From assembly GCF_004027225.2 (NCBI RefSeq), contig NC_044291.2, positions 11,702,707-11,766,706 of the forward strand: DNA of 64,000 nt. The letters run 5' to 3'. Shown piece after piece: positions 1 to 10,027 of the stretch. The position numbers and the translations under genes were made by a program. Positions within the stretch are counted from its first letter, which is position 1; the number at the start of each line of letters is the position of its first letter. Below the pieces are notes generated by a model. That model saw nothing but the letters and a program-made list of their open reading frames with translations. It had not been told where the DNA came from and did no database searches. Source of the stretch: Strigops habroptila (lineage: Eukaryota > Chordata > Aves > Psittaciformes > Psittacidae).

Positions 1-2790
1 CCCCAAGGACAGCTCCATCACTTGTCGTTGGTGCTTGAGGAGGTAGAAGCGGGTCTCCAGCCCCAGTGCTGGGCTTGGACATCTCCCCAGCCCCTGAGCA
101 CTTCCCTTTCCCTTCCAGAGACAAAGCTGTAAGTGCAGATGGTGTTGCCAGGAGGTTCCCAGAGCTCAGTCTTCACCTCATCCAGCTGCCCATGGCCACA
201 CAAGACTGAGCTGGGGCTTGGTCAGACCCTGCTGCTGCTCCACAGCCCTGGAGCCACCCCTGGGGCTCCTCGGCTTCTCCAGCAGCATTGGCAGCCGTGT
301 GGGTCCTTGTCCTGCCCCCCCCAGCTTTGTGTCACGCTGTGCTCTGCACCCTGGTGCCTGCAGCAGCCAGTGACACCCCAGTAAATGCCTCAGAGTCTGT
401 GTCCAGGCAAGCCAGCCCTTGGTGTGCCCCAGCAAGGCCGTTGCTGCCCCCATCGCGGGACTGCCGGTGCTCCCGAGCTGGGGGGGAGTCCATACAGCCC
501 TCTCCATGCAGCCCCATCCCAACCATGGGACAACGAGGAGGAATCGTGGCAGTTCCTGGTTTACCCTGAGTATGTCTGGAGTGAGGGAAAGCCCCGTGCT
601 GGTGTCGTGGGGCCGGGGGTCAGAATCAGCCTTCCCCCGGGACAGGCCAGGAGATCCCTCAGGGGCCCCAGAGGAGGGCCTCTCGGCCTCGCAGTGATCC
701 TGCCTCTCATCCCCAAGCCCTCTGAGCAGTGAAACGCTGCATTCCCTGCCCCAGCCCTGCGGACCGTGTTCGCTACGGAGCTGCTGCCGGCGCCAGACCC
801 TGCCTGCGAGCGCTTCCCAGCGCCAGCCCGCACCCCATCGTGGAGCCGGGCAGGGGTGTCCTTTGCACGCTCAGAGCTGCAGGGGCTATGGGGGCTTGGA
901 CCAGGCGTGCAACCAGGGCAGAGGACCCTTTACAGGACCTCTCTGCCCTGCGTGTCGAGTCCGGCCAAGGCTGTCCTGCCACACGCTTGGGCTGGGGTGT
1001 TTTGGTGCTAATTCCCCAGTGCAGGCAGGGGATGGACAGCAGCCCCCCCGCACGGGCTGGGCTCTGGCAGGGGATGGGATGGGATGGGATGGGATGGGAT
1101 CAGGCAGTGCCCGGTCACGCCGCAGCCCCGGGGCCGGGGTTTCGCAATCACGGCGGTACCGGTAACACATGTTGTTTATCAAGGGTTTATGTAAGGCTGC
1201 GGCACGTGACTCGCCCCACGCCAGCCCCCGGCCCACGTGCGGGGCGGCCGTGCCCATAACCCCCTCCTCCCCCCCCCTCCCCCCGGCCCAGCGGGAGCTG
1301 CCGGGTTGGGTCACTCTGCCCTGCAGTCTCCGAGCGGCGGCAATGGGAGATGGGGGGAGCGCTGTCCTCCACCCTGGGGAGCTGGCCTGGGCCCCAGGAC
1401 TTCCCCCCCGCCCTGATCAGTCCGCACTGATCTGGATGAACCCATTTCTGGGGTACCAGCCCCCCAGTTTTGCTTGAGGGTCTGCGTCCAGGCACCGCAG
1501 TGATGCCTCAACCCTGCCCCACACCGGTGCCCTCCTGTGTATCCACGGTCCCGAGCTTGCGCCCAGCTTTGCTACCCAGCTCCTTGGCCAGCCCCAGCTT
1601 TACCAGCCCTGGGAGATGCCTGGGAAGGGAGCTGGGGACCCCCAGGCACTGGGGGGCTTTGTGTCCCTGCCCCAGCACAGGGCTACAGTGCACCCATGGG
1701 TGCTCTGTGCCTCTGATACACAATGGAGAGAGCCCCTCCTGGCACGCTACACCCTGAGGGGGAGCTCGGGCAGGGGCTGAGCCCCCAGCCCAGTGTGTGG
1801 GGAAGCTCCAGCCAGGCTCTTGTGATGCTCGGTCCTGCCTGGCTCAGCTTTTGTTTTGTTTTAATAAATCCATGGAGCCGGGGCTGAGCTGGGCGCAGCT
1901 GGGTGCGGGGAAGGGAATGTGCTGGGACAGGGGGGCCTGCCTGCAGAGGAACAGCCGCTGTGAAAACACAACATGCTCCTTATGTAAAACTTTGCCTTGG
2001 CAGGGCCGAGCCAAGGGCTGATACTCTTTCCAGCATGGCCAGCCCTGCCCAGGCTGTGCCAGAGCCATGGGTGCAGCTGCTGACACACGTGCTCATCCCC
2101 AGCCCTCACCCTGCAGGTGCTCAGGGTGTGCCCTAATTAAGGGGGAGAACAGTTCAGTGTCTGCTGGTGGCCGCAACCCAAGAGGGGGGACATCTACCAG
2201 CCCATCTTGGGTGGCGTGGCAGGCCTGAAGCGCTGCTGGTCCGTTGCTGTGTGCTGGTCCTCAGGGAGCTGGGCACCGGTGCTGCCTAAGGCTTGGGTCT
2301 GGCTTCCCCCAGCACCCCCAGCTCCCCATCTGGGTGCACTGGGGCTGCACCTTGGTGGGTTGAACCCTGATAGGGCTGAGATGCTTCCATGGATGATGCA
2401 GGGACCTGGGTCAGGGCAAGCAGGGGGATCCCGGAGAAGCACCCAGAGGTGTCGACAAGTTCCGATGGTTGGAATTGGGCGTTTGACATTCCCACCACCT
2501 CGCTCGAGGTGGACCCTCTCTGAGTGAAACCATCCTGCAGGGGTGGGGGGCAGCCAACAAGCCCTGGCCCTCTGCCCCTGCCTGCACCGGCTGCAGCTCT
2601 GCATCATGCTGGCTGCAGGCTGTGGTGCTGCTGCGGGGCAGTTCGGCACCCCCAGGCAAACACGGCATACCTCCAGGAGAGAAACATTCGCAGGGTCCCT
2701 GCCTGCCCTTTGGCTTCAGCACTCGGCCCTGCTCCCGCTTGCATAACGCACAGGGGGAGGCAGGGCTGGTCCCCCTGGGGCCCCTGTGCA
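1..2790. other. Left flank, no recognised gene
   Basis: GC-rich, with many overlapping open frames on both strands but none with a family signature or a convincing exon chain. A short polypyrimidine-acceptor-like segment near 105–135 could be a small terminal exon of a gene to the left, but I cannot identify it. A pentamer run lies at 1071–1100, and a CACGTG E-box sits near 1203. An AATAAA at about 1863–1868 has no gene attached to it. The last few hundred bases are upstream sequence of PTGDS. Confidence 0.5.
1071..1100. repeat. (GGGAT)6 microsatellite
   Basis: Six perfect tandem copies of the pentamer GGGAT, in otherwise unique GC-rich DNA about 1.8 kb upstream of PTGDS. Confidence 0.9.
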
Positions 2791-2798
2791 GCCAGCCC

Positions 2799-2805
2799 AT
2801 AAATA
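2799..2805 (+). promoter_or_regulatory. PTGDS: TATA box of PTGDS
   Basis: ATAAATA lies 115 bp upstream of the PTGDS start codon. The 5' leader that follows (about 2850–2910) is built of imperfect GGCTC/GGCTT pentamers. LCN15 and Ex-FABP have matching TATA boxes, so the cluster uses focused promoters. Confidence 0.7.
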
Positions 2806-2844
2806 GGGGCTCTCCGGGCTCTGGGCAGCTCTGCCGCTCCTCTC

Positions 2845-2906
2845 ACTCGGCTCTGCTCGGCTCGGCTCGGCTCGGCTCAGCTCAGCACGGCTCGGCTTGG
2901 CTCGGC
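2845..2906. repeat. Pentamer repeat in PTGDS 5' leader
   Basis: Imperfect tandem copies of CTCGG/CTCAG run through the predicted 5' untranslated leader just before the start codon. Slippage here would change leader length without touching the protein. Confidence 0.7.
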
Positions 2907-2913
2907 AGCAGCC

Positions 2914-5236
2914 ATGCACACCTCGCTGCTCAGCCTCCTGGGGCTGGCGCTGCTCGGGACTCTGCACGCTCAGGACACCATCCCTGTGCAAACTGACTTC
3001 CAGCAGGACAAGGTGACCCCACATCACCCTGAGTGATGGGGGTTTGGGGTGTTTGGGGGGGATCCCTGCCCTGGAAACGTGTGCAGGGGGTGTTGCAGGT
3101 GGATGTGGGGCCAGGCTGGCCCCAGCACTGGGAAGGGCAGGGTGGCCCGTGCACACGCAGCCCCCATTCCTGCAGAGCCCCCATCCCTGCGGAGTGCCCA
3201 TGGCTGGGGCTTGGTGGCTCCAGAGGGGATGCAGGAGCCACGGCTGAGTATGTATGGGGTTGGGACATCTGCAGTGTGGAGTGGGTGCGGGTACACAGGG
3301 GTTCTATTGGGCGGCTGAGAAAAGCAATCTCATTTTGAGGCAGCCCATGGGGATGGGCCATGGACACCCCCCCCCCAACAAAGACCCCATTTCCCCAGCC
3401 CAGGGTCCCAGAAAACCAAGAGCTGCTGTGCTGGGGTGTCCCACACACCTTTCTGCCCTCCCACCCCTGGCTGCTGGCATGCTCAGGGTGCTTGCAGTAA
3501 CCCCGCAGATAGGCAGCACCCACAGCAGGACACTGGCTGCACATTGGAGCAGCCCAGCCCCACAGCCCTGGGGTCCCACAGAGCTGGGGCAGGGAACATG
3601 CTGCCTCCTCCTCCAGGGAGCCCCTGGAGCCATCCAGGGAGGTGCTGGAGGTGGAGACACATCTGCAGGGATGGGGGTCTGGGATGTCCTGCAAGGGTGG
3701 TCCCAGCACAGCCCATTTCCAAGGCTGACAGTGCCCCTCTGAGTGCACCAAGCTGGTAGCTCCAGGGACCAGGCTGGGATGAGCTGTGCTGGCCCCGGGG
3801 TCCTGACCCCTCCTCGAGCTCCCGGATGTATTGAAATGGCATTTGGGAGCCAGGCAATGCTGTCACCCCCTCCCTGGGCTTGGGGCAGAGAGGAAGGAAA
3901 CACCCCAAGTGCCGGGCAGTGAAGGGCACATCCTACACCAGGGGTTTCCTGGCTGGTGGGTTTCGTGGGTACCAGGAGCTGTAGCAGCTCTGTGGGGACA
4001 AGGACCCAGGGACCCCGTCCTGCAGTGGGGCTGCCAGGGGAGGGGGAGGTGGCCTGGGCTGTGGCTGGCTGGTGGCCGAGGGGCGAGATGGGGTCTATGT
4101 CTGGCTGATGACTGAGCAGAGGTTGTGTGCAGCTCACGGGGAGGTGGTTCAGCATCGGCCTGGCCTCCAACTCCAACTGGTTCAAGGAGAAGAAGCACCT
4201 GATGAAGATGTGCACCACGGTCATCTCCGAGACTGCAGATGGGAACCTGGAAGTCACCTCCACCTACCCCAAGTATGGGCATTGGCAGGAGTGGGGTGGG
4301 CACTGCTGCCAAGCCTGGGGCTACATGTGGGCTGCAGCATCCCCCTGGCCCCTCATGTTGTGCTCCCCAGGGGTGACCAGTGCGAGAAGAGGAACAGCCT
4401 TTACACCAGGACGGAGCAGCCAGGGCGGTTCAGCTACACCAGCCCACGTGAGTGCTCAACGCCCAGCCCAGCACCGCTGGGACCTGCTCCTGCTCCTGCC
4501 CTCGCAGGAGCACCCCAGCACTGAACTGGGCCCTCCCTGTCCCCCCAGGCTGGGGCAGCAAGCACGACATCCGTGTGGTGGAGACCAACTATGAGGAGTA
4601 CGCCTTGGTGGCCACCCAGATCTCCAAGAGCACCGGTCCCTCCACCATGGTGCTGCTCTACAGTACGTGTGCCCCAGGACGCCCCTGCCATATGCCCCCC
4701 TGCACCCCGGGATGTCTTCAGTGGGGGATTTCTCCTGTGGGAGAAGGGCAGCAGCATCTCCCAAGCTGGGGTGACCCATGGGGTGTCTGGGTCGGGACTC
4801 CCTCCCTGCTTGTCCCTGCTGGGCTGCGCTGGGGCAGCGTGGCAGCACGCTGGGGTGCTGGGGGCTGCCGCTCACCCTGCTCTTGGCTGCAGGCCGCACG
4901 AAGGAGCTCAGTCCTGAGCACCTGGAGAGGTTCACCCAGTTCTCCAGGGAGCAGGGCCTGGCAGACGACGAGATCCTCATCCTGCCCCGGACAGGTGAGC
5001 ACAGCCAGGGGGCAAGGCTGGGGGTGCAGGGGAGTGGTGGGGAGCAGGGGAGAGGTACCCTGGGGGGCTGAGGGGGGGGGCACCTTCCTGGCTTGTCCCT
5101 GCCTCCCTGAGGGGCCAGCACAGGGCCAGCCGTGGGGTGTCTCCACGGTGGTCTCTCAGGGGTCCCCCAGCCCATGGAGGAGCTGATCTCAGTTTTTCTC
5201 CCTCCTGCAGACAAATGCATGGCAGATGCTGCCTAG
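2914..5236 (+). CDS. PTGDS: Lipocalin-type prostaglandin D synthase
   Basis: Secreted lipocalin that isomerises PGH2 to PGD2 and carries retinoids, bile pigments and other hydrophobic ligands. Coding exons are 2914–3012, 4133–4272, 4371–4447, 4549–4662, 4893–4994 and 5211–5236 (185 aa). All introns are GT–AG with phases 0,2,1,1,1. A non-coding last exon starts at 5909. Residues 1 to about 20 form a signal peptide. The GxW motif is G36-R-W38. The catalytic cysteine is Cys60, in KMCTTV, equivalent to human Cys65. Cys84 and Cys180 form the family disulfide. The usual TDY segment reads TNY (118–120). The human glycosylation sequon NSS reads NSN here, so it is lost. The TAG stop abuts the exon 6 donor. 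A CR1 lies in the last intron. Length and sequence match bird PTGDS closely, so the gene looks intact and active. Confidence 0.95.
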
Positions 5237-5333
5237 GTGAGTCCTGCCTTTGCTGGAGTCAGACCAGCCCTGCAGGGGGATACTTGGAGACGTTCCACCC
5301 CATCACCCTCCCCTCTCCAGGCTGCTACCACAG

Positions 5334-5775
5334 ATCATAAAATCATAGAGTCACAGAGTGGTTTGGGTTGGAAGGGACCTTAAAGCTCATCCAGTTCCAA
5401 CCCCCTGCCACGGGCAGGGACACCTTCCACTAGAGCAGGTTGCTCCAAGCCCCTGTGTCCAACCTGGCCTTGAACACTGCCAGGGATGGGGCAGCCACAG
5501 CTTCTCTGGGCACCCTGTGCCAGCGCCTCAGCACCCTCACAGGGAAGAGCTTCTGCCTCAGAGCTCATCTCAATCTCTCCTGTTTCAGTTTGAACCTGTC
5601 ACCCCTTGTCCGATCACCACAGTCCCTGATGAAGATCCCTCTCCTGCATCCTTGTAGCCCCCTTCAGACACTGGAAGCTGCTCTGAGGTCTCCACACAGC
5701 TTCTCTTCTCCAGGCTGAACTGCCCCAATGTTCTCAGCCTGTCTTTGTGTGGGAGGTGCTCCAGTCCCTGATTAT
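5334..5775 (-). mobile_element. CR1 LINE fragment in PTGDS intron 6
   Basis: 5'-truncated CR1. Its 3' end (complement of the ATTCTATGA-type tail) is at the low coordinate. It carries the conserved tail block with 'ggttgctccaagcccctgtgtccaa' spacing, shared with many other copies in this window. It lies between the stop-codon exon and the 3' untranslated exon of PTGDS, so it is spliced out. Confidence 0.9.
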
Positions 5776-6048
5776 GCCCCACCCTGTCCCCATAGCTGGT
5801 TCTTTGGTGTCCCTGGGTGGTGGGTGCCCATATACTCACCTGGGGCTGGCAGGGCCGGTGTCCCCCTGTGTGTCCCTGTCTCCCCCAGCTCACCCCTATC
5901 TCTTTCAGACAGACCCACGAGCTGCCGCTGGCCGGAGCCTCAAAAGTGCCACGAGCTGGTGGCTGCCCCATCCCCTCCGTGCCCAGGGCCCCCCAGCACC
6001 GCAGCAGCCCTCACACCCTGGCTTCACACCCACACCTGTACCCCCCCC

Positions 6049-6054
6049 ATTAAA
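6049..6054 (+). promoter_or_regulatory. PTGDS: PTGDS poly(A) signal
   Basis: ATTAAA in the last exon (which starts at 5909), followed about 10 bases later by ATAAAA. The transcript should end near 6070–6080. Confidence 0.7.
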
Positions 6055-6079
6055 GCCTGTATAAAACCAGCCCCCCCCC

Positions 6080-6570
6080 CCATTTGCTGGGTCAGCGTGA
6101 GGGGAGCCCCAGTGGGGAGATTGCAGCGGGGTGTGGGCTGTGAGCTCTGGATGTGGCTCAGCCCCGGCCACATGCCTGGTGGCCATGCCATGAGCCTGGA
6201 CCCGCGCCAGGAGCAGGGCCTGTGCTTGCTGCCGGCAGCCTGGTAAGCCACAAGCCCTTCTGGGGGGCACTGGGCTGTGGCTCGGCACTGGTCTCAGACC
6301 CTGCGTCAACCATCCTCCTCCTTGAGGAGGGATCTGTCCTGGCACTGCCGGACCCTCGGGCCAGAGGGCAGCAGCCACAGCCCCCTCCCCAGACACAGCT
6401 CTGGGGCATCGCCCGCTCTCCTGCTGCGCTGGGCTCACACAAGGCTGCATTCATCCAGGACTGGACAACGGGGGGAAGGGGCAAGCGCTGTCACCTAACA
6501 CGGGTACAAGTGATCCCTGCTCTTGTGTAACCTGTTGCATAAAGGGGGCGGGCAGGGGGTGCTGCCAGCG
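6080..6570. other. Intergenic, PTGDS to LCN15
   Basis: Short spacer of about 0.5 kb with no gene. A GTTGCATAA stretch near 6533 resembles a C/EBP-type site upstream of the LCN15 TATA box; its function is unproven. Confidence 0.5.
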
Positions 6571-6577
6571 GCGGGGG

Positions 6578-6584
6578 TATAAAG
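6578..6584 (+). promoter_or_regulatory. LCN15: TATA box of LCN15-type gene
   Basis: TATAAAG lies 69 bp upstream of the start codon, inside a GC-rich core. The arrangement matches the Ex-FABP promoter (66 bp). Confidence 0.75.
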
Positions 6585-6646
6585 GTGGGTGCAGGAGGAG
6601 GCAGGTTCCAGCAGCCTCCCCTGCCTGCATCCAGCCCCCGGTGAGG

Positions 6647-8739
6647 ATGACGGCGGTACTGCCCTGTCTGGCGCTGGCCCTGCTCTGCGTGCTGCAGGCC
6701 GCGGGCGAGGTGCCCGTGCAGCCGGGCTTCAACGCCGAGAAGGTAACGAAGGGCAGGGGGTGCCCCCCAGCCCCTGCTGTGTCCCCAGGCACGGCGGGGC
6801 ACCCCGGGAGTGCCCAGCCCTGAGCCTGCACTGGGGCAGCTCCCAGGAGTGGGGGTGTCTGTGCAATCTGGGTTAGCCCTGCCCGGTGCCTGCCCGCTGT
6901 GGCCAGACCCAGCAGTGGCCCCGTTGCGGGGACACCCGGGGCTGTGCTGCCCCCAAACGTGTGGCATTTCCGCAGGGAACATGGGCCAGGCGCTGCGCCC
7001 ACCCTGCCAGCACAGGCCTGTGTGTCCTGCATGCAGGCGCGTGGCAGGTCCCCACAGAGGGTGGCAGGTTCCTGCACTGGGCTGTCACATCCTCCACTGG
7101 GTGGCAGATTCCCCCGGTCGGTGGCGGGTCCCCATGGCTTTCCCATCCCCGCTGGTGATGTCCTGCTGCAGTTTGCAGGGAAGTGGCATTTTGCAGCCAC
7201 TGTTTCCAACTGCTCCGTGTTCCTGAAGATGAAGGATGGGATGAAGTCACCCACCGCCACCATCAGCTTCACGCCGGAGGGGGACCTGGCTATGAAGCTT
7301 GCCTGGCCCCTGTGAGTGCCCATCCTGCTCGATGGGTCCTGCGTGGGCTCCGTCCCCACTGATGCAGCTGGGCGAGGAGCATCCTGCCGCTGCCCCACAG
7401 CATTGGGCTCCCCCCCAGTGCTGGGGTCACCGCAGTCCCCCACATTGCTGGCGTCCAGCCCCCTTTGCCGTTCCCATTTTCCCTCTCCAGGCCAGACAGA
7501 TGCCAGAGGTTGGAGCTGCTCTTCCAGCAGAGCGGTCAGGCAGGACACTACACGGGTACGTGTGGGCAGGAGCCACCCACACCCTGGCACGGAGGGAGGG
7601 TTCAACCCCATGGCTCGGCCAGGAGCTGCACTGCGGTGGGGGTTTGGGTCTGATGGATCACATGCGGGTCCCCTAGTTCCCTTCATACCCCCTCAGCCAC
7701 ATTTGGGCTCAGGCCCTGAGCTGTGAGCCCCAGGAGAGGGAGGTGCTCAGGCTGTGCCACGTTGACTGGGCACCATCTCTGGTCCTTTAGCAGCACAAGA
7801 GAAGAGAGACCTGCGTGTGATGGAGACAGACTACAGCCACTATGCCATCGTACATGAGACCCAGCACAGTGAGCGGCAGCCCAGCACCGCGCTGCAGCTC
7901 CTCAGTGGGTGTCGGGAGCGGGGACAGGCACCTACAGCTCCTCAGGGAGGGACATGGGCATGGGGGGGCAGGAACTGGGCTCCCCACTGCATTCCAGGGC
8001 CCCCTGCCTCAGCACCCCGCGTGCTGCCACCCAGGGATTTCATTTGGGGTGGATTAAACCTTGCACCAGAAGTACCCCCCGTGGGTTGTGGTTTGACCTG
8101 AAGCTCTCCCAGCCCCACCAGCTGCCCCACACTACCCCTGGCGGGTGGGTTGCTCATCCCAAGGGGCTTGTGCCTCTTTCCTGCCAGCCCTGGGCAGCGG
8201 TGGGGTGCCTGGTGTCCACCCTGCATCTCCATGGCTTTGCCCTTCCCCTTCCCTGGGGCCCCATCGCTGCCCCATGGGAGCCGGACCCCCCAGGCAGGGC
8301 TCACTGCTGGGTCCCCCCGCACTCATCATCCCCCACTGTCGGTGTCTGGCTGCAGTGAGGGAGCAGGATGTGAGCCCCCAGCTCCTGCAGAAGTTTGAAG
8401 AGCTCATCCCCACTGTGGGGCTGACCAAGGCCATGCTGGCCGTGCTGCCCAAGTCGGGTGAGTGCTGGCAGGGCAGGGGTGCACTCACAGCCCCCCTGCA
8501 TGGGGATGCTCAAGGCAATGCCCATGGTGTGCTCACCCTTCTCTTTGCTTTTCAACAGATCAGTGCACCGCAGCCACCAGGTGAGCGTGGCCAGGGGACG
8601 CGGGGTGTCCCTCCTGGCATGGCCAGGGCTGAGTGGGGACTCACAGCCTCCCCAGGGACCCCCTGCCTGCCTCAGGGCTCTGCATCACATCACCTCTCCC
8701 TGCTCTAATTCACCCATCATCGTTCCTCCCTGCAGCTGA
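6647..8739 (+). CDS. LCN15: Lipocalin 15-type secreted carrier
   Basis: Secreted lipocalin whose ligand is not established. Coding exons are 6647–6742, 7172–7311, 7491–7555, 7791–7904, 8356–8457, 8559–8580 and 8736–8739 (180 aa), with phases 0,2,1,1,1,0-type splits. Residues 1 to about 19 form a signal peptide. The GxW motif is G35-K-W37. The motif TDY is intact in METDYSHYA. Cys83 and Cys175 are the family disulfide pair. Cys46, in SNCS, matches an extra cysteine in human LCN15 and also makes an N-glycosylation sequon. The mature start (VPVQPGFNAEK) and the DVSPQ…LP segment resemble LCN15. The PTGDS catalytic cysteine is absent. The stop lies in exon 7, unlike the neighbouring genes. The codon split over exons 4/5 gives Met where the paralogues have Ser. 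It could instead be one of the chicken CAL-type lipocalins; the lipocalin call itself is certain. Confidence 0.78.
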
Positions 8740-8870
8740 AGGAGCCAATGCCAGGGCCATGAGTCCTCCAGACCTGGTGGAGACCAGGCTCTGCTCCCTG
8801 CTCCATGATACCCCTTCCTGTCCTTCCTGTCCTCCGCTGCCCCACACCAGGATCACACCTCACTCTCCTA

Positions 8871-8876
8871 AATAAA
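8871..8876 (+). promoter_or_regulatory. LCN15: LCN15-type gene poly(A) signal
   Basis: AATAAA followed directly by a second ATAAAT overlap, about 130 bases after the stop codon. Confidence 0.8.
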
Positions 8877-8904
8877 TAGGTGCAGAAGCTGCCCCAGAAT
8901 TCAG

Positions 8905-9955
8905 TGCTTTTGTTTACAGGAGCAGGGGTGCTGCCGGGGTGGCCACGCACTCCGAGCCCTGTGGGCCTGGGTCCAACCCTTCCTCTCAGCACCCAAGGGG
9001 AGTTGGGGGCTTCATTTGCTGTGCTGTTTGCTGTGCCTGGTGTGTTGAGGAGGGGGAGCAGAGGATGGGGAAGGTGCAGGGGCAGTGCTGGGGTGTGGGC
9101 AGGGGAGGACTGAGCTGGGATGAACAGGGGTTCACGCAGCAGGTCTGGGCAGGCAGTGTTAAGCACTTGGGCTGCCCATCCCTGCCTGCAGGGCTCTGGC
9201 TCCAGGCAGGCAGCTCACCCCCAGCTGAAGCTCCCCAGGCAGGACTGGGACTGCCCTGCGGATGCCTAGGGTATATGCATGGCAGGACCGGGACCTCCCA
9301 TGCCTGTTTCCCGCCCCCTGGCTCCCCCTATCTGCCCATTGACCAGGGTAGGACCATGCTGCCAGAGCCAGGGCACGGGGAACATCACACCCTACAAAGG
9401 AGGGAACACACTCCCACAGTGACATGAACCCCTTCTTCTGCCATCCCTGCTCCAGGTGCATCCTGCTTTGTGGACCCTGCGTGCGCAGAGGTGCACCCAC
9501 AGAAGTGGATGAGCTGTGCAGCACCGTGGGGTCAGGACATCAGCGGTGTGCAGCCGCCTGGGCTTGGGCATGATCCCAGCAGCAGCCTTGGGGCAGATGC
9601 CAGCCTGGCTAGAGGGGTGGGTCACTGAGTTCCTTGGTGACTGGGTGACGACACTGCTGTGGAGCCCATGCCAGGAAGGACATCCCCGCTCTTCCCAGCA
9701 GCCTTCCACTATCCTGCTGGTAAAAAAAAGCTCTCTTTGTTCTTTCACAACCAGCTAAGCACATCGGGGAAATCCTGAATTTCAGCACTGGTGTGGTGCA
9801 AGAGTTCCCGCAACCCGCTCCTCAGCCCCCCTGGGTGCCCTTTGGGCACTTCCCTCTGCTGCAAGGCTGTTTATCTGGAGCAACTTCAGCCCTTGGAAAC
9901 CATCGCCTTGCCCCAGTGAACCCCAGCACCGGGGTGTGGGGAGGGGAGGAGAGCC
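8905..9955. other. Intergenic, LCN15 to Ex-FABP
   Basis: About 1 kb of GC-rich spacer with no gene or transposon that I recognise. The last 250 bases hold the presumed Ex-FABP promoter, including a kappa-B-like decamer listed separately. Confidence 0.5.
9766..9775 (+). promoter_or_regulatory. NF-kappaB-like site upstream of Ex-FABP
   Basis: GGGGAAATCC fits the GGGRNNYYCC consensus exactly and lies about 190 bp upstream of the TATA box. GCAA half-sites near 9798 and 9812 are possible C/EBP contacts. Chicken Ex-FABP/p20K is known to respond to inflammation and growth arrest through C/EBP-type control; use of this particular site is inference. Confidence 0.4.
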
Positions 9956-9961
9956 CGGCGC

Positions 9962-9968
9962 TATAAAT
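9962..9968 (+). promoter_or_regulatory. EXFABP: TATA box of Ex-FABP
   Basis: TATAAAT lies 66 bp upstream of the start codon. Confidence 0.8.
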
Positions 9969-10027
9969 GCAGCAGCCTCGGCACCGCTCCCTATCCCGCT
10001 GGTGAATCCAGAGGAGGCTGCAGCAAG

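Noticed and set aside
1863-1868. AATAAA as the poly(A) signal of an upstream gene
   Set aside because: No coding exon chain leads to it; AATAAA occurs by chance.
6451-7686. 411-codon minus-strand frame across LCN15 exons 1–3
   Set aside because: Antisense shadow of the LCN15 gene in high-GC sequence.
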